DNA of 64,000 bases from [Bacillus] enclensis (GTDB lineage Bacteria; Bacillota; Bacilli; Bacillales; Bacillaceae_B): contig NZ_KQ758485.1 of NCBI RefSeq assembly GCF_001456935.1, forward strand, positions 1 to 64,000, in the 5' to 3' direction. The notes beneath the pieces are model-generated. The model was given only the letters and a program-made list of their open reading frames with translations, ran no database searches and was not told the DNA's origin. The translations under genes and the position numbers were made by a program. Position 1 is the first letter of the stretch; the number at the start of each line of letters is the position of its first letter. Below are positions 60,966 to 64,000 of the stretch, in pieces.

Positions 60966-61712
60966 ATGCTTGATCGCAAACAATCGGCGCCTCTTTATGA
61001 ACAATTAAAAAATGAAATCCATCTAAAAATAAAAAACGGGGAACTCAAACCGGACCAGCAAATCCCGTCGGAGAGGGAGCTCGTTGAACAATACAATGTT
61101 AGCCGCATCACTGTCCGACAGGCCATCAATCTCGCTGAAAGGGAAGGCCTCGTTAAACGGATCCATGGAGTCGGCACATTTGTGGCCCACCCAAAAATGC
61201 AGCAGGAGCTCAGTTCGTTCAACAACTTCCAATCCACCCTCCAGCAGCAGGGGTTGATCGCTTCGACGAAATTAGTCGGCACCGGGATAATCGGAAGTGA
61301 CTTTCAATTATCAAGGATGCTCGATATCAATGTGATGGAGAAAGTCACAAGGCTCGAGCTGATCGGGTACGGAGATAACAGTCCTGTTGTCTATTATAAT
61401 AGTTATTTCCCCCATCATGTCGGGGAAAAAATGAAAAAAGCTGCACAAGAGGCGCTTAAGATGGAGAAACCCTTCTCCACACTCGACTTATATCAAATGG
61501 ACGAAGAGATGGATCTGCATCCCACCCATGTAGAACAAACCTTCGAAGCGCAGGCAGCCTACGCCCCCATCACCAATATCCTTGATATAAAAGAAGGCTT
61601 CCCTCTGTTCCGGGTCACATCGATCGTCTATCAGGATAAAACCCCGCTTGAATACAAGGAAACCTACTATAAAGGTGATCAATATAAATTCTTCATAACC
61701 CGGCACATGTAA
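60966..61712 (+). CDS. GntR/HutC-family transcriptional regulator (UTRA domain)
   Basis: A 248-residue regulator. The winged helix domain is at about 5-70 (PLYEQLKNEIHLKIKNGELKPDQQIPSERELVEQYNVSRITVRQAINLAEREGLVKRIHGVGTFV). The UTRA effector domain is at about 90-240, ending YKGDQYKFFITRHM. It is divergent from the permease operon and upstream of the AtuA operon, and matching operators lie before all three units. Start ATG 60966 is chosen for AAGGTG 5 nt upstream. Confidence 0.9.
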   Translation: MLDRKQSAPLYEQLKNEIHLKIKNGELKPDQQIPSERELVEQYNVSRITVRQAINLAEREGLVKRIHGVGTFVAHPKMQQELSSFNNFQSTLQQQGLIASTKLVGTGIIGSDFQLSRMLDINVMEKVTRLELIGYGDNSPVVYYNSYFPHHVGEKMKKAAQEALKMEKPFSTLDLYQMDEEMDLHPTHVEQTFEAQAAYAPITNILDIKEGFPLFRVTSIVYQDKTPLEYKETYYKGDQYKFFITRHM

Positions 61713-61738
61713 ACTGCATGGTACCGGGTATTTTTTTG
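61698..61738 (+). terminator. Terminator at the end of gntR
   Basis: ACCCGGCACATG (overlapping the stop codon region) pairs with CATGGTACCGGGT, with a short bulge, and is followed by seven T. Confidence 0.7.
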
Positions 61739-61758
61739 TTTCCCCTTTCTTTTGAGTT

Positions 61759-61895
61759 GTAACAGGTACATTGAAGGTGGTTTGTACCTGGTACATTTTT
61801 AACATTTGGCACCTGGTACATGGATAGCAGATTGGACCTGGTACATTGAGAACGATTTGCACCTGGTACACCGAGAACCGTTTGTACCAGGAACA
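61759..61895. repeat. Periodic array of palindrome GTACCWGGTACA x6, period exactly 25 nt
   Basis: Six 12-nt units begin at 61759, 61784, 61809, 61834, 61859 and 61884, always 25 nt apart: GTAACAGGTACA, GTACCTGGTACA, GCACCTGGTACA, GGACCTGGTACA, GCACCTGGTACA, GTACCAGGAACA. The 13-nt spacers differ, except that two neighbours are similar (TTGAGAACGATTT and CCGAGAACCGTTT). Motif and period are the same as the array at 16513-16674, 45 kb away. It lies between the gntR terminator and the AtuA promoter. Confidence 0.93.
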
Positions 61896-61966
61896 CCGGC
61901 CTCAATCTATACTAGCTGCCCTCTCCCAAACTTCATCCTCAAATAATATATTTTTCATTTTCTGAA

Positions 61967-61995
61967 TTGACAAACAATTTAAACGGCGTTACACT
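61967..61995 (+). promoter_or_regulatory. SigA promoter of the AtuA-like operon
   Basis: TTGACA (61967-61972), 17-nt spacer, TACACT (61990-61995), about 50 bp upstream of the ATG and directly before operator O3. Confidence 0.8.
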
Positions 61996-62005
61996 GTAGT
62001 CGCTG

Positions 62006-62023
62006 GTTATAACATGTTATAAC
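62006..62023. promoter_or_regulatory. GntR operator O3 in front of the AtuA-like operon
   Basis: GTTATAAC occurs twice (62006-62013, 62016-62023), 2 nt apart, at the expected transcription start. It should repress until the effector binds the GntR protein. Confidence 0.7.
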
Positions 62024-62047
62024 AAAACACAAGGAGGATTCATTACT

Positions 62048-63427
62048 ATGAAAAAACAGTTACGCATTCTTTGTCCAAACGGTCACCTTGGTTTCGCCCC
62101 TACAAAGGAAGAAAGCTTCCGCATCGCCGCTGCCACCAAACCCGATTACTACTGCTGCGATTCGGGAAGTGATGATATCGGTGCCTCTGCACTTGGCGGA
62201 GACCGGTCCGTATCCATGTATAAATGGCAGAAGCATGACCTGGAGCTGATGCTTCTCGCATCCCGCGAGCAGGGCGTCCCGATGATCGTCGGATCTTCAG
62301 GCGATACCGGGGCCAACAGCCGGGTGGATATGTACGTCCAAATCATCAAGGACCTCGCAAAGGAACATGACCTCCCTCCATTCAAACTTGCTTTTTTTTA
62401 CTCTGAAGTAGATAAAGGATACCTAAATGATGCGCTAGCCAATGAAGTCACCATCGAAGGACTGGACGGCAGGGATTCCCTTTCAAAAGAAGACCTCGAT
62501 AAGACGGAGCGTGTCGTGGCGGTCGCCGGCATTCACCCTTTCGTGAAAGCGCTTGATATGGGGGCGGATGTCATCATCGGAGGACGCTCGAGCGACTGTG
62601 CCATCTTTGCGGCACCCGCGATCCGTGAAGGGTTCCCGGAAGCGAATGCCTACTATATTGGAAAAGTACTTGAGTGTGCTTCCTTCTGTGCAGAGCCGTA
62701 CGGTGCAAAGGAAAGCATCATCGGGACAATCACCCATGATGACGTCAAGGTTACGGCGATGCACCCCGATCAAAGCTGTACGATCGCTTCGGTTTCCGGC
62801 CACGCGATGTACGAACGGGCCAATCCGTTCTATGAGTATTTCGCAGGCGGCATGCTGGATATGACCAATTGCCATTATGAACAGTTCGATGAAAAAACGT
62901 GCCGCATCACCGGCAGCAAATACGTCCCTGTAGACGGGGATGTGAAGGTGAAGCTGGAAGGCGCAGGGAAAGTCGGGGAGAAATTCATCGGCATTGCCGG
63001 AGTGCGCGATCCATATACGATCCAGCATATCGACCAGGTCCTTTCTCTCGCAAAAGAGCAGACTGCCAAGGAATTTGAAGGCGTTGATTACCACCTGAAC
63101 TTCAGGACGTTCGGGAAGGACGGCGTAATGGGAGCCCTGGAGCCGGTGAAGGAGATCAAATCCCATGAACTCGGCATCGTCGTGGAAGGGATCGCCGATT
63201 CGATGGAAACGGCAGAAGCCCTGACCCTGTTCGCGACGCGTCAAATCTTCTATGCCCGTCTCCCTGAAGTGAAAGGGACGGCCGGGACGGCATCCTTCCT
63301 GATCGATGATGTCATCTATGCCCGTGCTTCCTACAGCTGGACGATGAATCACGTCATCCCGGTGAAGGATCCAATGGAACTTTTTGATGTGCATGTGGAA
63401 GAAGTCGGATCATTGGTGAAAGCCTGA
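62048..63427 (+). CDS. AtuA/DUF1446-family protein
   Basis: A 459-residue protein. The family opening is LRILCPNGHLGFAPTKEESF, followed by DSGSDDIGASALGG, GSSGDTGANSRVD, AVAGIHPFVKALDMGADVIIGGRSSDCAIFAAPAIREG and SVSGHAMYERANPF, all typical of AtuA-like (acyclic terpene utilisation) proteins. Their chemistry is not well established; many occur with a DUF4387 partner, as here, in carboxylic-acid catabolic operons. AAGGAGG lies 10 nt before the ATG. First gene of the GntR-controlled operon. Confidence 0.82.
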   Translation: MKKQLRILCPNGHLGFAPTKEESFRIAAATKPDYYCCDSGSDDIGASALGGDRSVSMYKWQKHDLELMLLASREQGVPMIVGSSGDTGANSRVDMYVQIIKDLAKEHDLPPFKLAFFYSEVDKGYLNDALANEVTIEGLDGRDSLSKEDLDKTERVVAVAGIHPFVKALDMGADVIIGGRSSDCAIFAAPAIREGFPEANAYYIGKVLECASFCAEPYGAKESIIGTITHDDVKVTAMHPDQSCTIASVSGHAMYERANPFYEYFAGGMLDMTNCHYEQFDEKTCRITGSKYVPVDGDVKVKLEGAGKVGEKFIGIAGVRDPYTIQHIDQVLSLAKEQTAKEFEGVDYHLNFRTFGKDGVMGALEPVKEIKSHELGIVVEGIADSMETAEALTLFATRQIFYARLPEVKGTAGTASFLIDDVIYARASYSWTMNHVIPVKDPMELFDVHVEEVGSLVKA

Positions 63428-63445
63428 AGCTGTTATTGAGGACAC

Positions 63446-63477
63446 TCCCCCTGAGACCGCAAGACTGCCGAGGGGGA
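63446..63477. other. Intercistronic hairpin between the AtuA and DUF4387 genes
   Basis: CCCCCT and AGGGGG flank a GC-rich loop (GAGACCGCAAGACTGCCG). There is no U tail, so it is more likely an mRNA-processing or stability element than a terminator. Confidence 0.4.
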
Positions 63478-63510
63478 ATATCATAATCCATTCAAAAAGG
63501 AGAAATAAAC

Positions 63511-63834
63511 ATGACCACCAAACCATTACACGAATTGGCGAAAACCATCCGTTCCAAAAACGCAGGAACCGATAAAATCACATTCGATATCATTTTTAAA
63601 GAAAAAGAAAAGTATGAGCTTGTCAGGAACAGCGGCGTGCTCTCGAAACAATCGGTATCGGAACTCTATAAGATTCCTGAAGAAAAGATCACCGACTTCG
63701 TGCATTACGATCCCGCGAATGCCATTAAATTCACAATAAAGCGTGACCGCCCGAGCGGAGACCCGGGAGACGGGGATATTTTCGGTTCGCAGCAATACCC
63801 TCCCCTCTTGACGGTGGAAGTCCCGACGGCTTGA
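63511..63834 (+). CDS. DUF4387 family protein, partner of the AtuA-like protein
   Basis: A 107-residue soluble protein (MTTKPLHELAKTIRSKNAGTDKITFDIIFK; VLSKQSVSELYKIPEEKITDFVHYDPANAIKFTIKR; GSQQYPPLLTVEVPTA). DUF4387 domains are fused to, or encoded beside, DUF1446 proteins, so the two products probably form one enzyme or complex. AAAGGAG lies 9 nt upstream. Confidence 0.8.
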   Translation: MTTKPLHELAKTIRSKNAGTDKITFDIIFKEKEKYELVRNSGVLSKQSVSELYKIPEEKITDFVHYDPANAIKFTIKRDRPSGDPGDGDIFGSQQYPPLLTVEVPTA

Positions 63835-63867
63835 TTGGCAAAATCACATTGGGAGGGAGCAGACTCT

Positions 63868-64000
63868 ATGTATGACTTTATCATCGTCGGAGGAGGGATT
63901 GTCGGACTGTCGGTTGGAATGGCTCTTTTTGAACAATACGAAGGCGCAAAGGTCCTCCTTATTGAAAAAGAGGATGAGCTGGCCCTTCACCAGACCGGCC
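63868..64000 (+). CDS. FAD-dependent oxidoreductase, L-2-hydroxyglutarate oxidase-like, cut by the window end
   Basis: From ATG 63868 (GGGAGGGAGC 8 nt upstream) the frame is open to the end: MYDFIIVGGGIVGLSVGMAL is a GxGxxG FAD-binding start, followed by VLLIEKEDELALHQTG, which matches the LhgO/L2HGDH N-terminus. Such enzymes oxidise L-2-hydroxyglutarate to 2-oxoglutarate. Only 44 residues are visible, so a related DAO-family oxidase is possible. It follows the DUF4387 gene in the GntR operon. Confidence 0.65.
   Translation, partial: MYDFIIVGGGIVGLSVGMALFEQYEGAKVLLIEKEDELALHQTG

Noticed and set aside
61488..61871. 127-residue ORF on the minus strand
   Set aside because: It reads through the 25-nt array and antisense to gntR; its repeated residues come from the array.
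62483..63394. 303-residue ORF opposite the AtuA-like gene
   Set aside because: Antisense shadow; the + strand gene matches a known family along its whole length.

Overview
The window looks like chromosome from a low-to-moderate GC member of the Bacillaceae (Bacillus or Rossellomorea-like). Supporting signs are AGGAGG ribosome sites with frequent GTG/TTG starts, CcpA cre boxes, an S-box (SAM-I) riboswitch, ComK, a BA2291-type sporulation kinase, a Sco/YpmQ protein, TrhO, a PbpC-type PBP3 and small Bacillus families (DUF1659, DUF2922). No rRNA or tRNA gene was seen.

Layout. 0-0.3 kb: end of an IS3-like element, then a short periodic motif array. 0.4-5 kb: pbpC, trhO, an SGNH esterase. 5.2-9.2 kb: a secreted nuclease/5'-nucleotidase with cell-wall-binding repeats. 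9.6-12.1 kb: two zinc-ribbon membrane proteins, the second TcaA/YvbJ-like. 12.1-16.4 kb: ugpCAEB, glycerol-3-phosphate uptake, followed by a 25-nt-period motif array. 17-18.2 kb: a SEC-C protein. 18.2-20.9 kb: metNPQ under a SAM riboswitch. 21-24.7 kb: intergenic palindromes, a lipoprotein, small proteins and a glutamate dehydrogenase. 24.8-27.6 kb: a nitrate/sulfonate-type ABC transporter with another array inside it. 27.7-32.1 kb: Sco, STAS protein, three prepilin-like genes, sporulation kinase. 32.5-35.8 kb: M4 protease, comK and a divergent sigma factor. 35.8-41.4 kb: an accessory, repeat-rich stretch with two c-di-GMP-I riboswitches, three related small proteins, a broken VanZ gene, a uracil-DNA glycosylase, a serine acetyltransferase-like protein, a pullulanase remnant and many copies of a 27-nt GGGACA/TGTCCC element. 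41.4-51.5 kb: one long peptide uptake and degradation operon (dppDF, iclR, binding protein, dppBC, M14 peptidase, pcp). 51.7-57.3 kb: a two-catalytic-domain amylopullulanase with upstream cre boxes. 58.3-64 kb: a GntR-controlled divergent locus with a TRAP-type permease and C26 amidohydrolase on one side, and AtuA-like, DUF4387 and an L-2-hydroxyglutarate-oxidase-like gene (cut by the window end) on the other.

The genes are mostly scavenging functions: extracellular starch, protein and nucleic-acid breakdown plus ABC uptake of glycerol-3-phosphate, methionine, peptides and a sulfonate/nitrate-like substrate. The most unusual signal is non-coding: four intergenic arrays in which a ~12-nt motif recurs at a nearly or exactly fixed period (21, 25, 20-21 and 25 nt) with unrelated spacers. 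Two of the arrays, 45 kb apart, share the palindrome TGTACCWGGTACA. Second is the c-di-GMP riboswitch/small-protein/comK neighbourhood at 35-39 kb.
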